Shown in pieces: positions 27,801-35,384 of a stretch of 64,000 nt of DNA. Source of the stretch: Bacteroides ndongoniae (GTDB lineage Bacteria; Bacteroidota; Bacteroidia; Bacteroidales; Bacteroidaceae); NCBI RefSeq assembly GCF_900108345.1, contig NZ_FNVV01000013.1:1338944-1402943 (forward strand), written 5' to 3'. Both the position numbers and the translations under genes were made by a program. Below the pieces are notes generated by a model. It did not search any database. It had not been told where the DNA came from and saw only the letters and a program-made list of their open reading frames with translations. How positions within the stretch are numbered: the first letter of the stretch is position 1; each line of letters begins with the position of its first letter.

Positions 27801-27838
27801 TACATATCAGCTGGGGAAGCCAGCGCATAAGAGAATGA
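24836..27838 (+). CDS. N6-adenine methyltransferase fused to a superfamily 2 helicase
   Basis: A 1000-residue fusion. Residues about 70-230 form an Eco57I-like adenine methyltransferase with SAM-binding DMCCGMGNFFNHL (about 98-110) and catalytic NPPF (about 157-160). A charged helical linker follows (about 260-460, with RKLIRRKQRQYETQN). Residues about 480-950 form an SF2/SNF2-like helicase with Walker A QQGSGKTAAVYHRAKYLL (about 498), DESDE (about 594) and a C-terminal helicase lobe (VVKGDVAFKKRQSIVTEF). No nuclease motif is seen, so it is not a self-contained restriction enzyme. It might protect the element from host restriction or act in its replication; this is inference. Confidence 0.85.
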   Translation: MYAIIPQQIPQDRRAEVNEKILFAIDSGKDLVPKESIYNCYTGTGGLHSLRQSDFASYHDYAEAKKEFEMGQFFTPHDICRNMMEALSPTSTEMVLDMCCGMGNFFNHLPNLHNAYGFDIDGKAVAVARYLYPEAHIEKCDIQLYNPEQRFDIIVGNPPFNLKFDYRLSQEFYMDKAYDVLNPAGILMVIVPLSFMQNEFWEKTRVAKINSNFSFIGQTRLEHSAFSTVGVQNFATKIMVFLRRSLHIEMQPYNAEEFVSMDELKKRIAEVRKMKHRLRFQLMRESNHIDKEELEQFEYRLAKYMYELKTHAVLNRHIEKAEALVSKFRNQKPPEGATREQIKEWERKKLTTGKVLGIIRRYITSQNVVPRKEVALVKTSYGFKLKQYAPRLLDKVTHKAAGINDIILGRAELPMPETVTEKNMRQIRAARKLIRRKQRQYETQNLQFAEMREDDGLKEYLDRTRFINKEGEVCEFTDLQKHDLNLVLQKRYALLNWQQGSGKTAAVYHRAKYLLKFRKAKNVIILAPAIATNMTWIPFLTINKERFRTIQTAGDLDNVPEGTFLVVSTSMLRKLKRGLMRFVKRTSGKLCLVFDESDEITNPTSQRTRNILCIFRRLRYKILDTGTTTRNNIAELYSQFELLYNNSVNMICWSPQVYHENRDHEIEEENNPDYGTPFPAFRGHVLFRACHCPGKATVFGIEKQNQDVYNKDELSELIGKTVITRKFRDFAGEKYRIRTHTVRPSEGEHEVYRVIIEEFCRICELYYNSTGDTKKDAGLRLMRQIKLLIKACSVPHLIKGYYGDRYPSKTRYIERLVREIPGKVAIGCTTLAAFDLYESYIREHFPDRPVYVVKGDVAFKKRQSIVTEFDSTINGILICTQQSLSSSVNIPTCNDVILESLQWNIPRMEQFYFRFIRLDSREMKDVHYVTYEDSVEQNLMALVLTKERLNEFIKTGEVKEQSEIFEEFDITMSVIDSLLVRTQDSEGKIHISWGSQRIRE

Positions 27839-27859
27839 ACATGAACCGTATGGAGAAGA

Positions 27860-28033
27860 CCGGGAGTTCCATTCCCACCGACAAAGGTAGTCCGCGTCCC
27901 CATCGGCTGAGCAAGGTCAGGCCGCAGGCGGTTTTCGGGAAAATCATCCTCGCGGAGCTGCGGTATTTTCCCGCAAAACCCTGCACAGCCGGGACACGGC
28001 ACCTTGTCAAGGTCGGTGGAATGGAATCCCCGG
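27860..28033 (+). promoter_or_regulatory. Structured leader, copy 2 of 5
   Basis: The outermost arms CCGGGAGTTCCATTCC / GGAATGGAATCCCCGG and CACCGAC / GTCGGTG enclose CGCGTCCC/GGGACACG, CGGCTG/CAGCCG, GCAAGG/CCCTGC and GGGAAAAT/ATTTTCCC. The apical core is ATCATCCTCGC...CTGCGGTATT. Unlike the other copies it lacks a separate GC hairpin at the 3' side. It fills the 222-base gap between the methyltransferase-helicase and the next gene. Confidence 0.75.
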
Positions 28034-28060
28034 CATCCACATACATAAAAGACAAGTAAT

Positions 28061-28552
28061 ATGGATCTGAACAATGCAGAGATTGCCGTGACCACACAGC
28101 ATCTCATGGACATAAAGGATTACAGGGACTACTGGATGCACCTGTCCGAATACAGCGACATGGGCGAGTTCCTGAGTGCCTGTTCCGACCTGTTTCCCGG
28201 GGAGGAGGAACCGGAATACCGGTATCCGAAATGGGAAAACATTCCGGACACACTGATCAGCCGTGAATGGCTCTGTCCCAACTTCTTCGAGATCAGGGAT
28301 GCCCTTGAAAGGCTCGAAGAGGAAGAAACGGAGTTTTTCATAAACTGGAGCAGAAGTTACGGATATGACATCACCACGGATGACCCGCACATGATGGTAT
28401 CGCACTACCATGACCTGTACGGGGACACCGTCACGGAAACGGAAGAAGACGCGGACACGGGAGAAGATGCCCTGATATACACGGGCGTATCAAGCTACTA
28501 CTGCGACATGCTTCCCTTCCGGTACGAAATATTTGATGACAATTATGACTAA
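28061..28552 (+). CDS. Acidic accessory protein, possibly ArdA-like
   Basis: A 163-residue, strongly acidic protein (GEEEPEY, ALERLEEEETEFF, TETEEDADTGEDA). Size, charge and the order of segments (PKWENIP, then a helix with RDALERLEEEE, then GYDITTDD) recall ArdA antirestriction proteins, which mimic DNA. I see no decisive ArdA motif, so this is a weak suggestion. It is the first gene of a 12-gene run under leader copy 2, where an early-acting antirestriction protein would be sensible. Confidence 0.65.
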   Translation: MDLNNAEIAVTTQHLMDIKDYRDYWMHLSEYSDMGEFLSACSDLFPGEEEPEYRYPKWENIPDTLISREWLCPNFFEIRDALERLEEEETEFFINWSRSYGYDITTDDPHMMVSHYHDLYGDTVTETEEDADTGEDALIYTGVSSYYCDMLPFRYEIFDDNYD

Positions 28553-28564
28553 AAGACAAAAAAT

Positions 28565-28879
28565 ATGGAAATCAACTTCAAAGGACCTGTAATGCCTATC
28601 GACCCATACTCGCAGCTGGCATTCGTGGAGATACTGAACATACTACTGACGGCGGGACACATCGTGGACGTGAACCGCTTCCTCATAAGCAGGAACGTCA
28701 ACCCGCAATTCGGCTCGCTGTCAGGCTATTTCAGATGGTCGTTCACCGGAAACCATTTCACCCTCTGGCAACGCACGGACTACAATTCAACGCTGTGTTT
28801 TAATCACAGGATACTCGATCTGCCTTTCGGTGTCCTGGCAGCGAAAGACAACGGAAAAGACATGGAAACGGCAAACTGA
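28565..28879 (+). CDS. Small ICE protein of unknown function
   Basis: A 104-residue protein with a helical middle (YSQLAFVEILNILLTAGHIV) and an aromatic C-terminal half (GYFRWSFTGNHFTLWQR). No signal peptide. It lies 12 bases after the acidic gene and 12 bases before the next. I do not recognise a family. Confidence 0.6.
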   Translation: MEINFKGPVMPIDPYSQLAFVEILNILLTAGHIVDVNRFLISRNVNPQFGSLSGYFRWSFTGNHFTLWQRTDYNSTLCFNHRILDLPFGVLAAKDNGKDMETAN

Positions 28880-28891
28880 AAATGAAACGAT

Positions 28892-29179
28892 ATGGAAACT
28901 ACGGTAAAAATACCCAACCGGGAAATCGCGCTCGCGGCATTTGACAGGCTCCGCAGGGAACAAAGGAAGGATGCCGCACTGAGGCTGGCCGGGTGTATGC
29001 TCAGAGGGACATACATATCCCTCGGCATCGGTGACACCGACTGGGAAATAGATACCGCCCTGCACCAGTGCGGCGGTGAGCCGAAGACCGGATACGGTCA
29101 TACTGCACATTTCCACTTCGACGGCGAGACGGAAATGGAAACAGAGAAATATGAAAGGCTCAAGGAAGAGAACAGATGA
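28892..29179 (+). CDS. Small ICE protein of unknown function
   Basis: A 95-residue charged protein with an N-terminal helix (EIALAAFDRLRREQRKDAAL) and a histidine-rich segment (GYGHTAHFHFDGE). The histidines could bind metal, but no known motif is formed. It is spaced regularly with its neighbours in the operon. Confidence 0.6.
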   Translation: METTVKIPNREIALAAFDRLRREQRKDAALRLAGCMLRGTYISLGIGDTDWEIDTALHQCGGEPKTGYGHTAHFHFDGETEMETEKYERLKEENR

Positions 29180-29183
29180 TAAG

Positions 29184-29206
29184 GGAGCGGCCGAAAGGTC
29201 GCTCTT
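29184..29206 (+). terminator. Small hairpin inside the leader-2 operon
   Basis: GAGCGGCC / GGTCGCTC around a GAAA loop, followed by TTCTCATTT, in an 84-base gap. It may partly terminate the transcript or protect the upstream message. Confidence 0.5.
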
Positions 29207-29263
29207 CTCATTTATAAACGACATGTACGGGAAACGGAATCCTGCCGTACACAGGTAACAGAA

Positions 29264-30196
29264 ATGGAAGAACAGGAAAGACTGACTATGGAATTCGTGA
29301 AATCGCTCATGGACAAGTCCTACACGCTGGTATGGGTGGACTACAACGACAATCTCGACAACTGCCGTGACACCATTCAGAAGTGTCTGGAAGAAAGGAG
29401 CTGTGAAAGTCTGTGGGAAAAAGTGGACGAATGGTACGGTGACGCCGAATGGGAAAGCGTCCGTGAAATCATCTCAAAGCTGAAGGATGAATGCACCGGC
29501 TTCCATGACTTCGGGGAAGAGGAAGTGGAAGAATTCTTCGAAGAACACGAAGATGAAATCAGGGAAGAAATCTATGACAGAAACGACTCTGACACACTGA
29601 AAGAACTTCTCAAAAACACGGATGACATACCAGTGCGTGTCGAGATGCTGTCCAACTACGACTGCATCAATTCCAACTGGCTGGAATCGCAGGAAGGATA
29701 CCGGTACAAGGAATCCTATTTCGGGGATATGATAGACGCGCTGAACCTCAATCCTTCCAAAGTGAAAAAAATGCTGGTGGAGAAAGGCTACACGGTATAT
29801 GGCCGGTTCCCCGACAAAAAATACAGGGACGGCAAGGAACAGGTATCCTATGAACAGTTCTATCAGGAACTCATCAACTCCTGCTGCGGTGCCAACCTGC
29901 TGACATATATCGGCAAGGTAAGCCTGCAGGAACTTTATGATGCCGGATTCTCGCTCAAGGAAGTCATTATTCCCAAAGGCAACTGCTGTGGCATCTTCAG
30001 CTCCATGTACGGCGGCGGAAGCCTCCTGGAAATGGAACTCAGAAAAGACGTCAGACTGAAACTGGAAGTCAGGGACTATCACGGATTCCGCTTCCGTATT
30101 GACAACGAGAGGTCAAAATATGAATGCTCCATCAAGCATGTGTACGGGGTATGCGATTCCTTCTTCGGAGAAAAGATAGGTCTTGTCGCCTCATAA
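29264..30196 (+). CDS. ICE accessory protein with acidic N-terminal half
   Basis: A 310-residue soluble protein. The first 110 residues are very acidic and helical (EEEVEEFFEEHEDEIREEIYD). The rest is more mixed, with a cysteine pair SCCGAN and the glycine-rich GNCCGIFSSMYGGGSLLEM at about 245-263. I find no known catalytic motif. It sits within the leader-2 operon. Acidic proteins recur in this operon, which could mean DNA mimicry, but this is only a suggestion. Confidence 0.7.
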   Translation: MEEQERLTMEFVKSLMDKSYTLVWVDYNDNLDNCRDTIQKCLEERSCESLWEKVDEWYGDAEWESVREIISKLKDECTGFHDFGEEEVEEFFEEHEDEIREEIYDRNDSDTLKELLKNTDDIPVRVEMLSNYDCINSNWLESQEGYRYKESYFGDMIDALNLNPSKVKKMLVEKGYTVYGRFPDKKYRDGKEQVSYEQFYQELINSCCGANLLTYIGKVSLQELYDAGFSLKEVIIPKGNCCGIFSSMYGGGSLLEMELRKDVRLKLEVRDYHGFRFRIDNERSKYECSIKHVYGVCDSFFGEKIGLVAS

Positions 30197-30225
30197 ATCA
30201 AGTATGGTCACTAAAAAAATCAAGT

Positions 30226-30714
30226 ATGGAAAAGAAATATGCAATCATCCTATTCAAGGGAAAAGAATACCTGTGCGGTCACGAAGACGGCTGCCATTAC
30301 GATGTGTCCTGCCCGGTGAGGACATTCACTGAAGGAGAAGACGACTTCAAAATTCAGGAATCCGGGAAAAACCGGTCTGAAAGGACATTCCGGTACCATG
30401 GAAAGGAATTCAGGCTTGTCATCGGCTTCTACCCGAACGGATGGCTGGTTCTGAGTCTGGAATCACCGGACAACGGGGAACTATACACGGTACTTACCGT
30501 CAATCTGGAAGACTCCCCGGCATTCGGGATTCCCGACCAGGCATTCATTGACATAAACAACAATCCGGAAGCGATGGAATTTCTCATAAGGAACAGCCTT
30601 GCCGAAGATACGGGATACAGACGCAAAAGCGGATGGGTGGAATATCCGATGGCCAAACTGAACCTGGCTGAACTGTACCGGTTGTCACCGGAATCGTTCG
30701 AGAACCAAGAATAA
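30226..30714 (+). CDS. ICE accessory protein of unknown function
   Basis: A 162-residue protein. I start at the ATG at 30226 (MEKKYAIILFKGKEYLCGHE) because a longer frame would overlap the previous gene. The 5' side has a duplicated ATCAAGTATGG, giving an out-of-frame ATG at 30204. The body is beta-rich, with no signal or membrane segment. There is no recognised family. Confidence 0.65.
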   Translation: MEKKYAIILFKGKEYLCGHEDGCHYDVSCPVRTFTEGEDDFKIQESGKNRSERTFRYHGKEFRLVIGFYPNGWLVLSLESPDNGELYTVLTVNLEDSPAFGIPDQAFIDINNNPEAMEFLIRNSLAEDTGYRRKSGWVEYPMAKLNLAELYRLSPESFENQE

Positions 30715-30753
30715 GAATCAACAACAGAAATCATTAACCAAATCATAGGAATT

Positions 30754-31335
30754 ATGGCAAAGTACGATGTAAGAGTAAGGTACACCTTCGAGGGTACCTA
30801 CAAGGTCGTGGCGGAAGACCGCGACGAGGCGGAAAGAATTGTAACGGAAGACTGCGGTCTGGTATTGGGCGGAAACATCCACACTACCTGCGATGATGAC
30901 GAGGTGACAGACTGGAGATTCGGCTGTCACCCCGACATGCAGATCCTTTCTTTCAGGGAACGGGGTGGCAAAGGCAAGGTCAGATACACGTCCATGTGTT
31001 TCAGCGACAGGATTGAAGAACTGAGAAAGGACATAATCGAAGCCATCAGGGAGCTGCTTGATGCGCAGGGACTGAAAGAAATCACGTTTACCGACAACGA
31101 AGAAGACCCCGTATGGATTATCTGGTTTGACGATAATGGAGACCCATACGAGTGTTATGTTACAGGAATTGAGGTTACTGACAAGTTCATTACCGTGTTG
31201 GCAACAATAAAGGACAGTATGGAAGAGGTTTTCTGTCAGAGTCCTTTCGAACTTGGAGCCAGCAACATTGATTGGCTCAATCAAATGTACGAAGCAGTCA
31301 GGCTTCAACTTGAAAATACAAACGGGAACTCTTAA
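30754..31335 (+). CDS. ICE accessory protein, N-terminal DpnD/PcfM-like segment
   Basis: A 193-residue protein. Residues 1-45 (MAKYDVRVRYTFEGTYKVVA, then EDRDEAERIV) have the beta-beta-alpha pattern seen in small DpnD/PcfM-type proteins of mobile elements. From about residue 80 a second part follows, with a helix IEELRKDIIEAIRELLDAQG and an acidic WFDDNGDPYECYV strand region. Base composition falls in the last third (31130-31330), which is more AT-rich and may be a later join. Function unknown. Confidence 0.6.
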   Translation: MAKYDVRVRYTFEGTYKVVAEDRDEAERIVTEDCGLVLGGNIHTTCDDDEVTDWRFGCHPDMQILSFRERGGKGKVRYTSMCFSDRIEELRKDIIEAIRELLDAQGLKEITFTDNEEDPVWIIWFDDNGDPYECYVTGIEVTDKFITVLATIKDSMEEVFCQSPFELGASNIDWLNQMYEAVRLQLENTNGNS

Positions 31336-31348
31336 AACGAAAGACAAT

Positions 31349-31579
31349 ATGGCAACAAAAGTCAATATGGACAGACACGTCCGGGAGGGATGGACTGTCG
31401 GAGCGTTCATCAGGGAGCTGGCCCCGCAGGTGGAAATGATCATGAGCGGGCAAAGCTGGAGGGAACCTTTCAGAAACAAACAGGAACTGGCGGACTGGTG
31501 CAGGGACAACCAACCCTATTACAAGAAAAGGATTCCTGAAGTGAACAGCCATTTTGCAAAAATGTATAACCTCAAATAG
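31349..31579 (+). CDS. Small ICE protein of unknown function
   Basis: A 76-residue basic protein starting at the ATG at 31349 (MATKVNMDRHVREGWTVGAF). A longer upstream frame overlaps the previous gene and is not used. The C-terminal part is helical and charged (NKQELADWCRDNQPYYKKR). It lies 13 bases after one gene and 10 before the next. Confidence 0.6.
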   Translation: MATKVNMDRHVREGWTVGAFIRELAPQVEMIMSGQSWREPFRNKQELADWCRDNQPYYKKRIPEVNSHFAKMYNLK

Positions 31580-31589
31580 AAACAACAGT

Positions 31590-32186
31590 ATGAAATATCA
31601 AGCGGAAAATGCAGTGTCCAGCTACTTCTACTACATGTGGAATACCTGGTGCGAGGAAGAGTGCAAGACAGTCTTCAAGGAAATGTACCCACATTTTTGG
31701 GAAAAATGGAGTCTGATGACGGACAAGGGTGTATTCGGAGCCTCCGAACGGTTCTATGCGGAACTGACGGACCGCTACAGGGAAAAACTGGTGGAACGGG
31801 CCGTCAGCCTGTATGACGGCAAGGCCAGGCGCAAACACCCGGACGATTCCAAAATCAAAGTGTGCAGTGACTGCGGTTCAACAGAGATTGAGATTCAGGC
31901 ATGGGTGGATGTAAACACGAACGAATACCACAGTGACGTGGACGATGACATCTGGTGTTCCCAGTGCGAGGACAATGTGGAGACCTGCTCCAAGCAATCC
32001 TTTCTGGAAAAGATGCAGGAATGGTGGAAATCCAACAATACCGATAACCTTGAATACCTGACCGGATTCAAGACATCCGATTTCCCTTCAGCCAATTCCG
32101 GGCAAACATTCTCCGAGGCCGCCGACGAATGGTGGAACGGCAAAAACTATGACGAGAAGAGGAACATATACCTGACAAACAATTAA
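31590..32186 (+). CDS. ICE protein with a zinc-ribbon-like motif
   Basis: A 198-residue protein starting at 31590. The N-terminal half is helical and aromatic (SSYFYYMWNTWCEEECK). At about residues 91-125 two CxxC pairs (VCSDCGS and WCSQCED), 32 residues apart, form a likely zinc ribbon. The C-terminal part is tryptophan-rich (MQEWWKSNN, ADEWWNG). Zinc ribbons of this form often bind nucleic acid or partner proteins. No specific function can be given. Confidence 0.65.
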   Translation: MKYQAENAVSSYFYYMWNTWCEEECKTVFKEMYPHFWEKWSLMTDKGVFGASERFYAELTDRYREKLVERAVSLYDGKARRKHPDDSKIKVCSDCGSTEIEIQAWVDVNTNEYHSDVDDDIWCSQCEDNVETCSKQSFLEKMQEWWKSNNTDNLEYLTGFKTSDFPSANSGQTFSEAADEWWNGKNYDEKRNIYLTNN

Positions 32187-32197
32187 AGACAACAGAT

Positions 32198-32407
32198 ATG
32201 GCACGGAATATCATTGACCTGATCTGCAACTCATGCAGTTGCGGCAAGGAAGAGGCACAGGAATACCTGGACGACGAGATAAGAAACCTGCAGGAACTTC
32301 AGGAGGACAACGACCTGAGAAGCGAAGACTTCGAAATCGCGTGCAGCAACCTCGGGCTTGACCTGGACTGGCAGATATATTTCATCAACCGTCTCGCGGG
32401 ACTTTAA
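32198..32407 (+). CDS. Small acidic ICE protein
   Basis: A 69-residue acidic helical protein with a cysteine cluster near the start (LICNSCSCGKEEAQEYLDDE). It lies 11 bases from both neighbours. There is no known family. Confidence 0.6.
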   Translation: MARNIIDLICNSCSCGKEEAQEYLDDEIRNLQELQEDNDLRSEDFEIACSNLGLDLDWQIYFINRLAGL

Positions 32408-32418
32408 CGGATACAGAC

Positions 32419-33438
32419 ATGACTTATTTTCAAAACATACACTCTCTGGCGGACCTGAAAAAGGAATACCGCCGTCTGGCAATGCTTCACCACCCGGACA
32501 AGGGTGGTGACACTGCCCTCATGCAGCAGGTGAACACCGAATTCGGAAAATTGTTCGAGGTCTGGAAAGACAAGCCCTGCGTTTCCACAGCTCCAACAGG
32601 CTACGAACACGACTTTCAGGGTGCCACCGCAAAGGAATACACCGAATATGTGTACAATGAATACCGCTGGAAAGGACACAACTATACCGGACAGTCCGCA
32701 CCGGAGATCACGGAACTGGTCAGGGCATGGCTCAAGGAAACCTACCCGAGATATACCTTCTCGGTCCGCAGGGACGGATACAATTCAATCCTTATCCGGC
32801 TGATGAAAGCAGACTTCGAGGCTTTCACCAAAGAGTCAGGAAAAATACAGGGAGACATCAACCACTACAACATCCAGACATCAGACAGTCTGACCGACCG
32901 GGCCAAGGACGTGATGACAAACGTCAGGGATTTTGTGATGTCATACAATTTCGATGAAAGCGACCCCATGACCGACTATTTCCACACCAACTTCTATCTC
33001 ACGCTCGGAATCGGCAGCTACAGACAGCCGTACCGGATGGAACTGCCGAAAATTACGGGAAAAGACAATCCTGAAGCTTTCAGACATCCCGAAGGAGCGG
33101 CACACAAGGCTATACGTCAGGCACTGGGCAAGGCCCGGTTCGGCTTCATCGAGAACCGAAGACATATCGGGGAAATGATACTTGGAGAGGACTTTTACGG
33201 CTCACAGGGCGAACATTATTTCTGGCCCAAGGAATATTCGAGTGCGAAGACGGCACAGAAACGCATCGGGAAACTGGAGGCAGCCGGAATGCGCTGCGAA
33301 CTGACAGGCTGCAACGGCGGATACATACGCCTGCTCGGATATACCCCGGAAACGGAAAGCAATCTGGAACGGGAAAGGCAGGAATATGCCACTGCATACC
33401 GCACATGGCAATCAAGGCGGAATTTTAAAACAACTTAA
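32419..33438 (+). CDS. J-domain protein of the conjugative element
   Basis: A 339-residue protein. Residues about 1-50 form a minimal J domain (LADLKKEYRRLAMLHHPDKGGD) with the HPD tripeptide needed to stimulate DnaK. There is no Gly/Phe or zinc region, so it is a type III J protein. The rest (about 85-335) resembles the large polyvalent-protein associated segments of mobile elements, with FSVRRDGYNSILIRL and a C-terminal GEHYFWPKEYSSAKTAQKRI. Recruiting host DnaK to an ICE process (replication, relaxosome or transfer) is a plausible inference. Confidence 0.75.
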   Translation: MTYFQNIHSLADLKKEYRRLAMLHHPDKGGDTALMQQVNTEFGKLFEVWKDKPCVSTAPTGYEHDFQGATAKEYTEYVYNEYRWKGHNYTGQSAPEITELVRAWLKETYPRYTFSVRRDGYNSILIRLMKADFEAFTKESGKIQGDINHYNIQTSDSLTDRAKDVMTNVRDFVMSYNFDESDPMTDYFHTNFYLTLGIGSYRQPYRMELPKITGKDNPEAFRHPEGAAHKAIRQALGKARFGFIENRRHIGEMILGEDFYGSQGEHYFWPKEYSSAKTAQKRIGKLEAAGMRCELTGCNGGYIRLLGYTPETESNLERERQEYATAYRTWQSRRNFKTT

Positions 33439-33448
33439 ATCAAAATTT

Positions 33449-34156
33449 ATGGATACGGAAAATTTGAACAAATGGTGGTACTCGTTGCCGGAAGAAATCA
33501 GAAAAAAGCTATATGTACAGGAAAATATCAATGTATGGAAAGACCTTGACATGTCGACACGGGTTGCCATGTTCCGGTATTGCCGGATGAAAATATTCGG
33601 GATAGGGAAAAACGGGGATATGGAACGGTCGCTGCTTATCGAAACGGTATGCGGACTGGCGGATATCGCCCTCGTGAAAAGAAGCGGCATTGCGCTTGAA
33701 GATATGTGCGATGACGAAGGAAATTTTCTTGAAGAATATCAGAAGCAGTTCAACACGGTTTATGACCGTTATGAGGCGGTGCTGGCAAACATGGACTGGA
33801 CGAACTGTTGTACAGACATGGAAATATCCGTCCGGGAAATAATTGAGCACCTGGAAAAAACAGGCTACAGCCGGGTGGACATTGATACGGACAGAAGAAC
33901 CGCAAAGACATTCTACACCTACCGTGGCGGGCTTCATATCAACGGTACGGGAAACCTGTCATTCCATATCCTACCTCCACAGGACAGTCTCGGACTGGGA
34001 CGGTTTGCAATATGCGCCACCCGGAACGGGGAAAGCTCACAGCTGGGGACAGACCAAGCCCCGTTCTTTTTCGGGCGGCTGCTTGCCTTCCTCAAAGGTG
34101 AGAGAAAAGAGAATGAGATAATAGATGAAATATCTACCGACAGAAAAACAGAATAG
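33449..34156 (+). CDS. ICE accessory protein of unknown function
   Basis: A 235-residue soluble protein starting at 33449 (MDTENLNKWWYSLPEEIRKK). Mostly helical to residue 135, then beta-rich (FYTYRGGLHINGTGNLSFHI). It lies 10 bases after the J-domain gene. No recognised motif. Codon use is more AT-rich than in the genes before it. Confidence 0.65.
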   Translation: MDTENLNKWWYSLPEEIRKKLYVQENINVWKDLDMSTRVAMFRYCRMKIFGIGKNGDMERSLLIETVCGLADIALVKRSGIALEDMCDDEGNFLEEYQKQFNTVYDRYEAVLANMDWTNCCTDMEISVREIIEHLEKTGYSRVDIDTDRRTAKTFYTYRGGLHINGTGNLSFHILPPQDSLGLGRFAICATRNGESSQLGTDQAPFFFGRLLAFLKGERKENEIIDEISTDRKTE

Positions 34157-34160
34157 AAAC

Positions 34161-34874
34161 ATGAAAGCAAAAGTATTGAAATACAAGTTTGACGGCAACA
34201 CCATCGTTGCCCCATACATGGAACTTGAGCCGTATGCGGAGAATGTATTCATCTCGCTGGCAAGAAAAAACGAATACGGAAACGAAAGTGAAGACAGTTT
34301 CCATATAATCTGCAAGATAGGTGATGTCCATTTTTCCTGTGGACAGTATTCACGCAGAATACTTGACAAGGAGGGGTACCGGGAAGAAGCGGCGACCTAT
34401 TGCAAGAACTGGATTGAAAACACCCTGAAGGATGTAGAGGATGGAAAAATCATTCCCCTCTTGTCTGTCCATGTATTCAATGCACTCGGTCTTGACTCCA
34501 CCCCTTTGGTACAGGCCCGTGAGGAATATGCAAAAAAGCAGGAAGAAAAGCGACTGGAACGGAAAAGAAAAGAAGAACTGGAAAGAAAGGAGAAAGAAAC
34601 CCGATGGCAACAGTTGCTTGACGAGAACAAGCGGAAATTCCTGGACGGTGAGAAAATAACGGCAGAAATGTTTCTTGAAATTACCGGAAGGGACGGCTTT
34701 GACATCCATATCAGAACCAAAGGGACATTCAACAGGCATGTGACAGCAATCGACAGGAACGGAACCGTCAGTTTCCGAAAATACAAAGGCCGCCGTACTC
34801 CCGACTTTACCGGGTGCCATAAGGCTGTGGCAGACTATCTTGCATTTCTTGCCGGAAATGAAATCAGAAAATAA
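34161..34874 (+). CDS. ICE accessory protein with a charged coiled coil
   Basis: A 237-residue protein starting at 34161, 4 bases after the previous stop. The first 125 residues are globular. A long charged coiled coil of E, K and R residues then runs from about 120 to 160 (KKQEEKRLERKRKEELER), and a small C-terminal domain follows (GRDGFDIHIRTKGTFNRHVT). It is the last gene of the leader-2 operon. Confidence 0.65.
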   Translation: MKAKVLKYKFDGNTIVAPYMELEPYAENVFISLARKNEYGNESEDSFHIICKIGDVHFSCGQYSRRILDKEGYREEAATYCKNWIENTLKDVEDGKIIPLLSVHVFNALGLDSTPLVQAREEYAKKQEEKRLERKRKEELERKEKETRWQQLLDENKRKFLDGEKITAEMFLEITGRDGFDIHIRTKGTFNRHVTAIDRNGTVSFRKYKGRRTPDFTGCHKAVADYLAFLAGNEIRK

Positions 34875-34881
34875 GATCCAA

Positions 34882-34916
34882 AGCGGTAACAGCTCTCCTA
34901 TGCAACTGTTACCGCT
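34882..34916. terminator. Terminator hairpin closing the leader-2 operon
   Basis: AGCGGTAACAG / CTGTTACCGCT, an 11-bp perfect stem, between the last gene of the operon and a convergent gene at 34929. No long T-run is seen, but it is placed to serve both strands. Confidence 0.65.
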
Positions 34917-34928
34917 ATTATCTGAATT

Positions 34929-35273
34929 TTACAGCTTTCTGTTCAGTACCATCGCCAAGGGATATATAAACTGGTTATAGACCTTGAGCTTCTTCAGATC
35001 CAGCACATACCCTGCATAGGGATTGGTACAATCCGAATAGAAAAACACATCGGTAAAACCCGCATGTTCCTTTATGATTTCTCCTTCCAAGGGAATCTCG
35101 TCCACATCAAACTCCTCCAGAGGCAGTTCCTCCAGGCGGGCATGTTCCCCATTGCCCAACACATTGAGATTACGGTTGAACAGCACGTATCCCCGCTTAC
35201 TGTAATCCACGCGCATACCATACGGACGCTCCACAAGGAAAGCATCCGCAGCTTTCTTTATATAATCTTCCAT
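34929..35273 (-). CDS. Small ICE protein of unknown function
   Basis: A 114-residue protein, the only minus-strand gene in this accessory block. It is soluble, acidic in the middle (LEELPLEEFDVDEIPLEGE), with an aromatic C-terminus. Its start at 35273 follows a candidate -7 box (TACTTTTG on the minus strand at 35295-35302). It is divergent from the leader-3 cluster and may encode a regulator, but no DNA-binding motif is visible. Confidence 0.6.
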   Translation of the reverse strand: MEDYIKKAADAFLVERPYGMRVDYSKRGYVLFNRNLNVLGNGEHARLEELPLEEFDVDEIPLEGEIIKEHAGFTDVFFYSDCTNPYAGYVLDLKKLKVYNQFIYPLAMVLNRKL

Positions 35274-35384
35274 GATTTTTCAAATTAGGATTTGCAAAAG
35301 TACACCATTCCTTTGTCAAAGACGAACAAATCAATGGGTTTCTCACCGACATACCTGCAAGAAAATACAACGACACACAACCTG

